Shown piece after piece: positions 8,901 to 15,704 of a stretch of 64,000 bases of DNA. The stretch is from Candidatus Leptofilum proximum (GTDB taxonomy: Bacteria > Chloroflexota > Anaerolineae > Promineifilales > Promineifilaceae). Both the position numbers and the translations under genes were made by a program. The notes under the pieces are model-generated. The model saw nothing but the letters and a program-made list of their open reading frames with translations. It had not been told where the DNA came from and did not search any database. Position 1 is the stretch's first letter, and each line of letters opens with the position of its first letter. The stretch covers positions 5,828,001 to 5,892,000 of the forward strand of contig JADJXK010000002.1 of the NCBI GenBank assembly GCA_016710325.1, given 5' to 3'.

Positions 8901-9016
8901 TGGTCGCGCTCGCTGGGCAGTTCGCGGGCGGTGGCGGTGAGGTTGTAGTGGGTGTGGGCGAGGTGAATGGCGTCTTCTAATGTGAACTCCGGCCGCAAAA
9001 TGGTGACATCAGGCAT
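5897..9016 (-). CDS. Fusion: phosphotransferase (APH/choline kinase fold) + M23 peptidase + class III aminotransferase
   Basis: This 1039-residue protein has three parts. Residues about 15-330 are an APH-like kinase with the catalytic loop H203-N-D-x-N-D-Y-N210 and the metal-binding D-F-G-D (223-226). Residues about 440-555 are a LytM/M23 metallopeptidase-like domain with H455xxxD459, H510 and H546-L-H548. Residues about 600-1039 are a class III PLP aminotransferase with D-E-V-Q-x-G-F-G-R (852-860) and PLP lysine K882. Such triple fusions are known in bacteria, but the substrate is unclear; an amino-alcohol or amino-sugar phosphate is possible. No signal peptide is visible, so the M23 part probably acts inside the cell. 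Three stretches (residues 76-88, 406-422, 557-572) are encoded by reiterated DNA words and may be insertions. Confidence 0.88.
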   Translation of the reverse strand: MPDVTILRPEFTLEDAIHLAHTHYNLTATARELPSERDQNFHLTATDGTQYILKIAGRTESLATLELENALINHLNLQSPISNLLPQLILTKNQEAIAHVTDCPVRLITHLPGRLLAHTKPHSPALLHSLGHTLGQLDAALANFDHPAAHRELKWDLNRAGFIADYLDFIPDTAQRQLVRGFLDHFVQHTEPRLTNLRHSIIHNDANDYNVLTANQQISGIFDFGDALHTTTIGELAIAAAYAILHKPDPLAAAAHVVRGYHAAYPLTEEEVSLLFSLIAMRLCVSVTMSAYQRTQEPDNDYLQISARPAWNTLGILAQTSPLLAEATFRHACGWEPVAKSTQVTDWLRENRGRFTKVIDTDWQTSPPTVFDLTPGSLLLGQLQDPNDTEAFTQLLFNTMAQYVISSSSASALSPPSVPSATKIGIGRYDEPRRIYTADTFRVPGNDRGEWRTIHIGLDLFAKAGTAVYAPLPATIHSFANNTDRLDYGPVIVLEHKVSDDLTFYTLYGHLSEASLDGLTIGQPITQGQKFAEIGTYPTNGDWPPHLHLQILVDLLHHPVTLSPCHPVTPSPATDFPGVAAPSQRAIWLSLCPDPNLLLGIPDDYFPSPARSKDEIFALRQKHLGPSLSLSYQSPLHIVRGKGQYLYDENNQPYLDAVNNVPHVGHNHPRVVKAAQEQTAVLNTNTRYLHDNLVEYAARLTATLPEPLSVCYFVCSGSEANELALRLARTHTGQRDLLVLDGAYHGNTATLIDISSYKFDGPGGAGKPDHVHVLPMPDPYRGLYRGNGVENGRRYAQHAQEIIEMLQAQGKEIAGFISEPLLGCGGQIVLPDGYFQALFPLIRAAGGVCIADEVQVGFGRVGTHMWAFQAQGVVPDIVTLGKPIGNGHPLAAVITTPEIAESFANGMEYFNTFGGNPVSCAIGLAVLDVLEQEKLQENARVVGNQLLDGLRGLQGRFPLIGDVRGLGLYIGAELVRDRQTLAPAGEEATYIANRMRDKGILISTDGPLHNVLKIKPPLVFTAENADFLVETLGGILEEL

Positions 9017-9018
9017 AA

Positions 9019-9056
9019 AAAATACCCCCTTCGGTTGGTTAAAGGGGGTATTTTAT
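9019..9056 (-). terminator. Terminator-like hairpin directly before the fusion gene start
   Basis: Read on the minus strand, AAAATACCCCCTT pairs with AAGGGGGTATTTT, followed by a T-run that ends at the ATG of the fusion gene (9016). The right arm contains the only purine-rich Shine-Dalgarno candidate (GAAGGGGG). It could terminate transcription from the anti-sigma gene or mask the ribosome binding site. Confidence 0.6.
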
Positions 9057-9059
9057 GCT

Positions 9060-9088
9060 GTAGAGACGTTGCATTGCAACGTCTCTAC
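9060..9088. repeat. Perfect 14-bp inverted repeat with 1-nt centre
   Basis: GTAGAGACGTTGCA and TGCAACGTCTCTAC are perfect inverted repeats around a single T. From memory, very similar hairpins are dispersed in cyanobacteria and Chloroflexota. It lies between the anti-sigma-like gene and the fusion gene, both on the minus strand. Confidence 0.75.
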
Positions 9089-9124
9089 GGAGCGCGGAAA
9101 GAATCCGCGGCTACGGCCGTTTTA

Positions 9125-11509
9125 TTATGGTTCAAGCTCGTTCAATTCTGGCAACTCCATTTCGTAGGTGATTTCCTCGGTGCTGGTCAGGTCGATGTCG
9201 AAGTCGGTAATGGTGGGCATGGCCAGGATGTTTAGTTCGCGACGGCCGTTTTCATCCTCGCTCAAATACCCCAGCTGCATCACCAACACGGGCTGGTCTG
9301 TGCCCACAATCTGGCGCATAACGGCTGGATTTTCGCTGAAGGTGATTGTTTGTGTGCCGGATTTTTCCGTCAGGGTGATGGCCTCGCTCAAGCCGTCAAT
9401 CGGGCTGCGCCCGCCGCTGGCCGATTCCCAATTAGGGTTAGCGTACAGTGGTATGAGCATCACTTCTTTGTCCGATTCAAACTGGTAGCCGACGGTAATT
9501 TCCAATGTGACCGTTGCATCGGCTGAACTGCGGGCGTGTTGGGTGGCGGAGATGAGCCAGACGTCGTTGGCGTCGTGGACTCCGGGTGGGTGGATCGTTT
9601 CTAAATTGTCCAAGTCAGCTTTACGTTCCACGTACCAATCGGTTAACCAAACGGCCGTTCCCTCATCAGCACTTTGCCGGGGATTGGCCACCGAAACCGG
9701 CAGGCGCGCGCCGGTGGCCGCATCATACAGGCCGACGAGCAAATCATAGCGATCGGCTATCAGTTCATCGGGCAGCGCGAGCGTGAGCATGGTTCGTACT
9801 CGTTCGCCTGCATTCCAGTTTGTAGACAGGCGGTCTGCGCCCTGCAGCGGCTGGTCGATTTGGGCTGCAACGTTGCCCTGGCCATCGCGCAGGTGGAAAA
9901 AGAGCTGGTAGTCGGCAGACGGCCGCTCCAGCACCAACCAATCCAGCTTTAAATGCAAGTCAGCATTCCCTTCCTCGATGGCAAATGCAGTCAAGGTTAG
10001 CTCACCGCCTAATCCAATTTCTAACTGATCGAGTCCCCAGGAAACGACGTCAATCCCGTCTTGTCCCAGCGAATCAAAGCTGGCCAGATATTCCAGGCGT
10101 TCAATTTCGGATTCAACTGCCTCCAAAGCTTCTTGCAAATGCGTCAGTTCCTCACCGGCAGCTTGAGGCAGGATGACCTGAAGTTCATTCCAGTAAGTTC
10201 GTAAGATGGTGAGTTGGGTTGGGACCGGAACGGCCGTTGGCAGCCCACTCGTATCCAAATCGACCAACTGGCCATCGCTGGTGAGCGGCCACTGCAAACT
10301 GGCTTCATCCACCCAACCCTGGCCCCCGCCGTCCACGGTGACGTACTGCCAGGTGATGCCGTTTTGCACCACAGCCAGCTGGTTGTTCATGAGGCCGCTG
10401 AGCGTAACCGGCGTATCTGCCGCCAACGTGGTTTCTACTTCGCCATTGGGGCTGGCCAGCAGCGGCGTTTCGGCCGTTGTGCGACCCTCGGGCAGTACGT
10501 AGGAGATGCCGGTGCCGGGTGGTAACAGCGTGAACTGGTCTTCGGGCAAATCGGCGCTGGTCATGAGCTGGTGGCTCACACGCTCCAGGCGGCGCAGCAG
10601 CGTGTCGCCGTCATAGTCGGCCACTTCGACGACGGTGTGGTTGTCGCTGTCCAGCTTCACCAGCCGGTACTGGCTGCTGGCGATGCCATCCTGGTTGGGC
10701 GAGTATTCGATGCGGTAGGTGGTGAGGGAACGGCCGTTGGCCGTCGTTTCTGTTTCAATTAAAGAAACCCCCCAGCCATATGGCTCATATTCGCCGCCCT
10801 GGCTGCTTACGCCAAGGGGTGGCTCAGCCAAATACTTGGTGACACATTCGGCCCTGTCGCAGTTCCAATCCAGTCGCAAAACGGATTGTACCAGCCCGCC
10901 CCAGCCGAGGTCGTCGTAGAAAGGCGGCGTGGTGTGGGTGCCGGTCCATCCTTCGGCCTGGGCCAGGGCGTGGTAAACGTCGAAGTATTGCAGCGAGACG
11001 GTTTCCATGCGCTCGACGCTGCTGTCGTAGGTGCCGCGCCAGAGGAACTGGCCGTCGCCCTGGGAAAACACACGCTGCCGCCCCTCGGCATCAACCACTT
11101 CGCCGCGGAAAAAGGTGCCGTCGAGCGACTGCCACGATTCGGCCGTCATCTCGGCCCAACCAGCATCAAGCGCCACCCACATGGGGAATTCCAGCCGCAG
11201 CTGATCGTACACGATGAATTCGTCGCGGCCGGGCACATCGACGGTGCCCATATAGGCGCTGGCGGCGCCGGACTGCCGGCCGATGCTGTTCCAGCTGAAC
11301 ACAACGATGAGGGCCAGGACACCAAGGGCAACGGCCGTTCCCGCCAATCGACCTAAATTTGCCAGGGAAAAGCCGGATTTGTCGTACTGGTTCAGCAGCT
11401 GGCCGCGCTGTTCTTTTTTGAAGGCGCGGGGGGCCGCCGGCCGTTCGTCACTGTTTTGCAATTCGCCAATCAGATCATCAAATTGGTCAAAGTTTTGTTT
11501 ACGAGACAT
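9125..11509 (-). CDS. Large membrane protein, probable anti-sigma/sensor partner of the ECF sigma factor
   Basis: The 794-residue protein has a cytoplasmic N-terminus of about 52 residues, one transmembrane helix (about residues 53-75, V-A-L-G-V-L-A-L-I-V-V-F-S), and a long exported part. Around residues 335-400 there is an SH3b-like stretch (L-L-A-S-P-N-G-E-V with G-x-G-W-V). Its start overlaps the 3' end of the ECF sigma gene by 11 bp, so the pair is translationally coupled. That context, plus the single membrane span, suggests a membrane-bound anti-sigma factor or signal receptor. I see no zinc-binding H-x3-C-x2-C anti-sigma motif, so the role is inference. Confidence 0.65.
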   Translation of the reverse strand: MSRKQNFDQFDDLIGELQNSDERPAAPRAFKKEQRGQLLNQYDKSGFSLANLGRLAGTAVALGVLALIVVFSWNSIGRQSGAASAYMGTVDVPGRDEFIVYDQLRLEFPMWVALDAGWAEMTAESWQSLDGTFFRGEVVDAEGRQRVFSQGDGQFLWRGTYDSSVERMETVSLQYFDVYHALAQAEGWTGTHTTPPFYDDLGWGGLVQSVLRLDWNCDRAECVTKYLAEPPLGVSSQGGEYEPYGWGVSLIETETTANGRSLTTYRIEYSPNQDGIASSQYRLVKLDSDNHTVVEVADYDGDTLLRRLERVSHQLMTSADLPEDQFTLLPPGTGISYVLPEGRTTAETPLLASPNGEVETTLAADTPVTLSGLMNNQLAVVQNGITWQYVTVDGGGQGWVDEASLQWPLTSDGQLVDLDTSGLPTAVPVPTQLTILRTYWNELQVILPQAAGEELTHLQEALEAVESEIERLEYLASFDSLGQDGIDVVSWGLDQLEIGLGGELTLTAFAIEEGNADLHLKLDWLVLERPSADYQLFFHLRDGQGNVAAQIDQPLQGADRLSTNWNAGERVRTMLTLALPDELIADRYDLLVGLYDAATGARLPVSVANPRQSADEGTAVWLTDWYVERKADLDNLETIHPPGVHDANDVWLISATQHARSSADATVTLEITVGYQFESDKEVMLIPLYANPNWESASGGRSPIDGLSEAITLTEKSGTQTITFSENPAVMRQIVGTDQPVLVMQLGYLSEDENGRRELNILAMPTITDFDIDLTSTEEITYEMELPELNELEP

Positions 11510-12065
11510 GGGGATTTACCTCTCTCGGCAGCGCTGCCGGGTCGCCTTCCAGCTCGGTGCGGAGCCGGGCCAGGGCGCGGTGCAGGCGCACGTACACGTT
11601 ATCAGGGGAACAGGCCAGGATGTCGGCGACGTCTTCGCTGGAGAGCTCTTCCAGGTAACGCAAGACGATGATGTCGCGATCTTTGGGGCGCAGGCGGGCC
11701 AGGGCGCGGTGGATGGCTTGATGGGTCTGGCGGGTTTGTACGGCCGTTTCCGTCGCGCGCAGTTCTGTGCTGCCAAACCAGCTTTTGGGCGAAAGCCACT
11801 TCTGCCGCCGCAGCTTCGACATCGCCTCGTTGCGGGCGATGCGGTAGAGCCAGGGGGCGAAGCTGTGGCCCCGCCATTCGTAACGCCGGATGTGTTTGAG
11901 CGCTTTTTCAAAGGTAACGGCCGTGACGTCCTGGGCCGCCGCCTCATCCCGCAAAAGCCGGGCCGTGTAGGCAAAAATACGGTCCACGTACCGGTCATAA
12001 AGCGCGCCAAACGCCGCCGGGTCCTGCCGGGCCTGTTCGACAAGCTGTTGTTCGTTATCAAGCAT
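11499..12065 (-). CDS. RNA polymerase sigma factor, ECF subfamily
   Basis: A 188-residue sigma-70 family protein: region 2 (A-F-G-A-L-Y-D-R-Y-V-D-R-I-F-A-Y, then A-P-W-L-Y-R-I-A-R-N) and region 4 (D-R-D-I-I-V-L-R-Y-L-E-E-L-S, helix-turn-helix V-A-D-I-L-A-C-S-P-D-N-V-Y-V-R-L). Regions 1.2 and 3 are absent, as in ECF factors. I chose the ATG at 12065 (M-L-D-N-E-Q-Q) because CGAGG precedes it and the longer reading would be encoded by an intergenic word array. The overlap with the downstream membrane protein suggests sigma/anti-sigma control, probably including autoregulation; no promoter pair could be assigned with confidence. Confidence 0.92.
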   Translation of the reverse strand: MLDNEQQLVEQARQDPAAFGALYDRYVDRIFAYTARLLRDEAAAQDVTAVTFEKALKHIRRYEWRGHSFAPWLYRIARNEAMSKLRRQKWLSPKSWFGSTELRATETAVQTRQTHQAIHRALARLRPKDRDIIVLRYLEELSSEDVADILACSPDNVYVRLHRALARLRTELEGDPAALPREVNPHVS

Positions 12066-12471
12066 AAAAACCTCGGTTTTTAGGGTTGCAGGTGAGAAGT
12101 AGCAGGTTGCAAGTGCTGACCCTGCAACCTGCCACTTGCCACTTCTCACCCGTTTCTGCCTGTATAACGTTTGAGAGAGGTAAATCTTTCAGTTGCGGCT
12201 AACTTTACCGGGGAAGACGGCCGTTTGCCACAAAAGCCAAACACGAATAGGGCGAATGGACGAATGGCACGAATGGAGAAGGTGGTTTGTAAATTTTTCA
12301 TGGGTAACGGGCGGCTCACCGTGTCATTTGCGCGTTTGGTTATATACTTCCTGTTTTGTTATGCGTATTTTCAGTGAAACTGATCCAACGGTAATTAATA
12401 CCCTCACCCCAGCCCTCTCCCTCAAAGGGAGAGGGAGCTTTTTCCCTCCCCCTCTCAGGGGGAGGGCCAGG
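12066..12471. other. Spacer upstream of the ECF sigma and LysM genes
   Basis: No credible gene is visible. The spacer holds an iterated-word hairpin (12087-12150), one ACGGCCGT (about 12218), a run of CGAATGG-type words (12241-12277) and a C-rich inverted repeat (12400-12478). An open frame runs through it into the LysM gene, but it reads repeats and lacks a ribosome binding site. Confidence 0.6.
12087..12150. repeat. Iterated-word hairpin (GCAGGTTGCAAGT words)
   Basis: The left half has GCAGGTGAGAAGT and GCAGGTTGCAAGTG; the right half has CCTGCAACCTGCC and CACTTCTCACC, giving an extended hairpin. It lies just upstream of the ECF sigma start. Confidence 0.65.
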
Positions 12472-12478
12472 GTGGGGG
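12400..12478. repeat. C-rich double hairpin repeat
   Basis: Two hairpins, CTCTCCCT-caa-AGGGAGAG and CCCTCCCCCT-ctc-AGGGGGAGGG, lie inside an outer CCCTCACCCC/GGGTGGGG pairing. From memory this resembles a common dispersed repeat. Its 3' end overlaps the proposed GTG start and ribosome binding site of the LysM lipoprotein. Confidence 0.6.
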
Positions 12479-13467
12479 GTTTTCGCCGGGTCGAACTGGG
12501 GTTGGTAGGATTGGTGTTTGCGTTTTTACTCACCGCCTGCCAGACTGGGGCAGAAACGGCCGTTCCCACCGCCACCTCTGTCTTTACCCCTACGCCGCAA
12601 ATTGGCGTCTCGTTTGCCACGCGGGCGGTACCGACAACGGCCGTGATCCAGACCACGCCCACGCCCCTGCCCACGCCCACAGCAACACCCACGGCCACGC
12701 CGATCGTCTACCAGATTGCCTCGGGTGATACGCTGCTGGGCATTGCCATCCAGCGCGGCACAACGGTCGAGGAAATCGTGGCCCTGAATCCGGGCATCGT
12801 GCCGGAGAATTTGCAGATTGGCCAGCCGGTGGTGCTGCCGCCGCCCGCCACGGTGAATCCGCTGTTGGCGCCGGGCACGGCCGTTCCCATCCAGGTCACC
12901 ATTACCAAAATTCATGCCTACCAGACGCCGGTGGGCAGCCTGTGGCTGCTGGGCGAGGTGACGAATGAGGGGGAAACGGCCGTGGAAAATATCCAGGTAG
13001 AAATTGGACTGCTGGCGGCCGACGGCCGTTCATTGGGCAGCGTCACGGCCTGGGTGGCCGCTTCCATCCTCCCACCGGGCGGGCGTGGGCCGTTTGGCGT
13101 GCTGGTCAACGAGCCGCCGGGCGATTTTGTGCAGCAGAGTGTGGCGGTGATCGCCGGGCAGGCGGTAGTGGAACTGGGCAACCGCACGCTGGATGTGCAG
13201 GTGCGGGATGCCGAGCTGGCGGCCAGTGATGACAGCATCTCGCTTAGCGGGACGGTGGTGAACGGGGCGGAAACGGCCGTCACCCAGGTAGAGCTCACCG
13301 CCACCTTTTACGACGCGCAGGGCAACGTGACCGGCTTCCAACAGCAGGTGGTGGCGGAAGAACTGGGCTTCGGGGCGGAACGGCCGTTCCGTCTCGAAGC
13401 GGCCCCACCCGGCGGGGCTACCGTAGCCTACACGCTGCACGCCGAGGCGCAAACCATTAACAATTAA
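12472..13467 (+). CDS. LysM-domain lipoprotein
   Basis: With the GTG at 12472 the product is 331 aa. A short signal peptide ends in the lipobox L-T-A-C (Cys 23), then comes a Thr/Pro-rich linker, a LysM domain at about residues 79-123 (Y-Q-I-A-S-G-D-T-L to L-Q-I-G-Q-P-V-V-L-P) and a C-terminal half with two similar beta-rich segments (each with G-x-V-x-N-x-x-E-T-A-V), like FxLYD domains. It is likely anchored outside the membrane and may bind cell-wall glycan. The start is chosen because GGGGGAG precedes it and the signal peptide then begins at once. Seven copies of ACGGCCGT are in the gene, the densest cluster in the window, several reading E-T-A-V. Confidence 0.8.
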   Translation: MGGFRRVELGLVGLVFAFLLTACQTGAETAVPTATSVFTPTPQIGVSFATRAVPTTAVIQTTPTPLPTPTATPTATPIVYQIASGDTLLGIAIQRGTTVEEIVALNPGIVPENLQIGQPVVLPPPATVNPLLAPGTAVPIQVTITKIHAYQTPVGSLWLLGEVTNEGETAVENIQVEIGLLAADGRSLGSVTAWVAASILPPGGRGPFGVLVNEPPGDFVQQSVAVIAGQAVVELGNRTLDVQVRDAELAASDDSISLSGTVVNGAETAVTQVELTATFYDAQGNVTGFQQQVVAEELGFGAERPFRLEAAPPGGATVAYTLHAEAQTINN

Positions 13468-13500
13468 CCATTTACAATTCACCATTAACCATTAAGATTT
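13456..13500. repeat. Word array (ATTAACC/ATTTACA words)
   Basis: Tandem words of the ATTAACCATT type fill the short spacer between the LysM gene and plsC, and include the last codons and stop of the LysM gene (N-N-stop). It is the same word family as 1-88 and 27582-27620. Confidence 0.55.
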
Positions 13501-13505
13501 CTGCC

Positions 13506-14210
13506 ATGTTTCGTTACCGACTGATCAGTGCAGCCATGCACATCACCCGCACCATTTTGCTCACCCGCATGGAGGTCATTGGCCGGGAAAATATTCCCGC
13601 CAGCGGCCCGTATATTGTTACCCTCAACCACACGAGTGTGGCCGACACGCCGCTGCTGCTGCTGGCTTTCCCCCCAGTGGAATGGGCCTTTTTTGCCGGG
13701 GAAAAGTGGCGCCATCATCCCATCTACGGGCCGATTATGGCCTGGCTGGGAGCGATTTATATCAATCGTGGGGAGGTGGACCGCCAGGGGCTGCGCGATG
13801 CAATGGCGGCAATTGAGCGAGGTGTGGTTTTTGGCCTGGCGCCTGAGGGCAGCCGCAGCAAAAATGGGCAAATGCAGGAGGCGAAAGTCGGCGCAGCCTA
13901 CCTGGCCAGCCGCTCCGGGGTGCCGATTTTGCCTGTGGGATTTGAAAACAACGATGTGCTTTTTGCCAACTTCAAGAAGCTGCGTATTACCAACGTCAAG
14001 CTGCGGATTGGGGAGTCGTACACCTTGCCAGAAATCGGCCATCGGCCCAAAGGGGTGGACCTGGCGGCGTACACACACCTGATCATGGTCAAGATTGCCG
14101 CGCTGGTGCCGCCGCGCTACTGGGGCATCTATGCCGACAGCCCGGCGCTGGCCGCCCTGCTTGCCGGTGAAGACCCGTGGCCCGCCTGCCAAACGGCCGT
14201 TCGCGACTAA
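13506..14210 (+). CDS. 1-acyl-sn-glycerol-3-phosphate acyltransferase (PlsC family)
   Basis: The 234-residue protein shows the acyltransferase motif I as N-H42-T-S-V-A-D47 (HX4D), motif III as A-P-E-G-S-R-S (112-118), and the G-V-P-I-L-P-V motif IV. These motifs mark the PlsC family, which moves an acyl chain onto lysophosphatidic acid at the membrane. Other substrates, such as polyprenol or ornithine lipids, cannot be excluded. It is a little shorter than E. coli PlsC and has only a weakly hydrophobic N-terminus. The ATG lies 38 bp after the LysM gene, with no clear Shine-Dalgarno between, only repeat sequence; cotranscription is plausible. Confidence 0.9.
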   Translation: MFRYRLISAAMHITRTILLTRMEVIGRENIPASGPYIVTLNHTSVADTPLLLLAFPPVEWAFFAGEKWRHHPIYGPIMAWLGAIYINRGEVDRQGLRDAMAAIERGVVFGLAPEGSRSKNGQMQEAKVGAAYLASRSGVPILPVGFENNDVLFANFKKLRITNVKLRIGESYTLPEIGHRPKGVDLAAYTHLIMVKIAALVPPRYWGIYADSPALAALLAGEDPWPACQTAVRD

Positions 14211-14214
14211 TTTT

Positions 14215-14340
14215 TGCCACAGAGAACACAGAGAGAAAAGAGAATTTATCCACAGATTTCACAGATGACACAGATAAAAAGATCACCCCTTCACCCTGTC
14301 ACCCCTTCACCTTGTCACCCTGTCACCTTGTCACCCCCTC
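14215..14340. repeat. Word arrays between convergent genes, 8-bp period
   Basis: Two word families sit side by side: CACAGAGAACACAGAGA/CACAGATTTCACAGATG at 14219-14275, and TCACCCCT/TCACCCTG/TCACCTTG at an exact 8-bp period at 14283-14338. The last copy supplies the TGA stop (minus strand) of the PQQ dehydrogenase gene. Confidence 0.75.
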
Positions 14341-15598
14341 ACTCCCCATACCCAATCCGATACACCACGCTGTTGATGTAGTCCCCCACGTAAAGCGCGC
14401 CGTCTGGCCCAACGATGAGCGGTAGCGGACGGCCGTCTGGCCATTGGGCAAACCAGCTGACGGTGCCCTGGTAGCTGTCGCCCTCGGGGGTGAGCTGCAC
14501 GCGGGCGACGCCGGTAGCCACACCGTCGGTGAGGAAGGTGCCGAAGATGCTCACGAAGGCGTTGTTTTGGTACTCGGCGGGGAACTGGCTGCCGGTGTAG
14601 AAGTCCAGGCCGTTGGCGGAAGAGTGCGGTGCGAAAAAGGCTACGGCCGTTTCCGTTCCGACATAATCGGACCCTTCGCCCTCGTTCCAGCAGCCCGGCC
14701 AGCCATAATCGCCGCCCACGACGATGTGGTTGAGCTCCTCGAAGGGGGTGTCCAGGCCGAGATCGTCACGGCCGTTGTCGGTGGCAAAGAGGTCTCCCGT
14801 GGTTGGGTGGAAGGCGATGTCGTACGGGTTGCGCAGGCCGTGGGCGATGACTTCGCTCTCGCCCGTGTCCACGTTGAAGCGCATGATGGAGGCGCTGCGG
14901 CTGTCGGCCTCGTCGCAGGCGTCGCAAGTTGAGCCGACGCCCATGTAAAGCCAGCCGTCAGGGCCAAATTTCAGGTTGTCGTTTTGGTGCAGCCCATTGG
15001 GGATGCCGCTCACAATTACCTCACGCACGTCGGCTTGATCATCACCATTGTCGTCGCGCAGCAGGGTAATCTGCCCGGTGCTGGAGACGTAGACATCGTC
15101 CGTGCCAGGGCGCAGGGTGATGCCCAGGACCGTGCTGAAGCCGGTGGCAAAGGTGGTGTCGCGGTCGGAACGGCCGTCACCATCCACATCCTGCAAAATG
15201 TGCACCGTGCCGTCGAACGAGGTTACGTACAGCCGTCCGGCATTGTCAAAGGCGAGGCCGGTGGGGCGGTAAATGTCGGCAAACTTGAGGAGGCTGAAGC
15301 CGGGCGGCACGGTCGCCCCCGGCAGCTCGATGGTTGATTCTGGCGTGGGGCGGGGTTCGGTGGGAACGGCCGTGTTGGTTGCTGTGGCTTCCACGGTGAC
15401 TTCGGTTGGGGCTGTGGGGGGAAGTTCTGTGGGCGGAACGGCCGTGTCTTCGGCGGTCTCGGCCAGGGTAGGGGTTGCGTCTGTGTGGGTGACGGTGGGG
15501 GAAACGGCCGTGCCTGGCAGCGGCGTCGGCGTCGTTGTGTTGCTGCCACAGGCAACCAAACCTGGCAGAACGGCTAACAGCAAAATGATGAATCGCAT
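14339..15598 (-). CDS. PQQ-dependent sugar dehydrogenase-like lipoprotein (sorbosone dehydrogenase family)
   Basis: The 419-residue protein starts with a lipoprotein signal peptide (lipobox V-A-C), followed by a Thr/Pro-rich linker and a six-bladed beta-propeller domain: P-T-G-L-A-F-D, V-L-G-I-T-L-R-P, H-Q-N-D-N-L-K-F-G-P-D-G-W-L-Y, G-L-R-N-P-Y-D-I-A-F-H-P, G-D-Y-G-W-P. These match soluble glucose/sorbosone dehydrogenases that use PQQ. The substrate is unknown. Start ATG 15598 follows GAAGG and gives the signal peptide directly. It lies downstream of a multiheme cytochrome and a molybdoenzyme on the same strand, so electrons could pass to a shared exported chain. Three linker copies of T-A-V are encoded by ACGGCCGT. 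Confidence 0.85.
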   Translation of the reverse strand: MRFIILLLAVLPGLVACGSNTTTPTPLPGTAVSPTVTHTDATPTLAETAEDTAVPPTELPPTAPTEVTVEATATNTAVPTEPRPTPESTIELPGATVPPGFSLLKFADIYRPTGLAFDNAGRLYVTSFDGTVHILQDVDGDGRSDRDTTFATGFSTVLGITLRPGTDDVYVSSTGQITLLRDDNGDDQADVREVIVSGIPNGLHQNDNLKFGPDGWLYMGVGSTCDACDEADSRSASIMRFNVDTGESEVIAHGLRNPYDIAFHPTTGDLFATDNGRDDLGLDTPFEELNHIVVGGDYGWPGCWNEGEGSDYVGTETAVAFFAPHSSANGLDFYTGSQFPAEYQNNAFVSIFGTFLTDGVATGVARVQLTPEGDSYQGTVSWFAQWPDGRPLPLIVGPDGALYVGDYINSVVYRIGYGE

Positions 15599-15633
15599 TT
15601 GTACAACCTTCACGCTCAAATCTCTCTCCTCTT

Positions 15634-15704
15634 TACCGCAGAAGGCGCAGAGACCACAGAGAAAAGCATAAAAACTTTGTGGCCTCTGCGTTCTCTGCGG
15701 TTAA
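15634..15704. repeat. Word hairpin (CGCAGAGA words)
   Basis: TTACCGCAGAAGGCGCAGAG on the left pairs with CTCTGCGTTCTCTGCGGTTAA on the right. It fills the spacer between the cytochrome gene and the PQQ dehydrogenase gene and provides the stop of the cytochrome gene (TAA, minus strand). Confidence 0.65.

Noticed and set aside
12193..12471. Upstream extension of the LysM protein
   Set aside because: This open frame reads through word arrays and a C-rich repeat, lacks a ribosome binding site and would put about 90 residues before the signal peptide.
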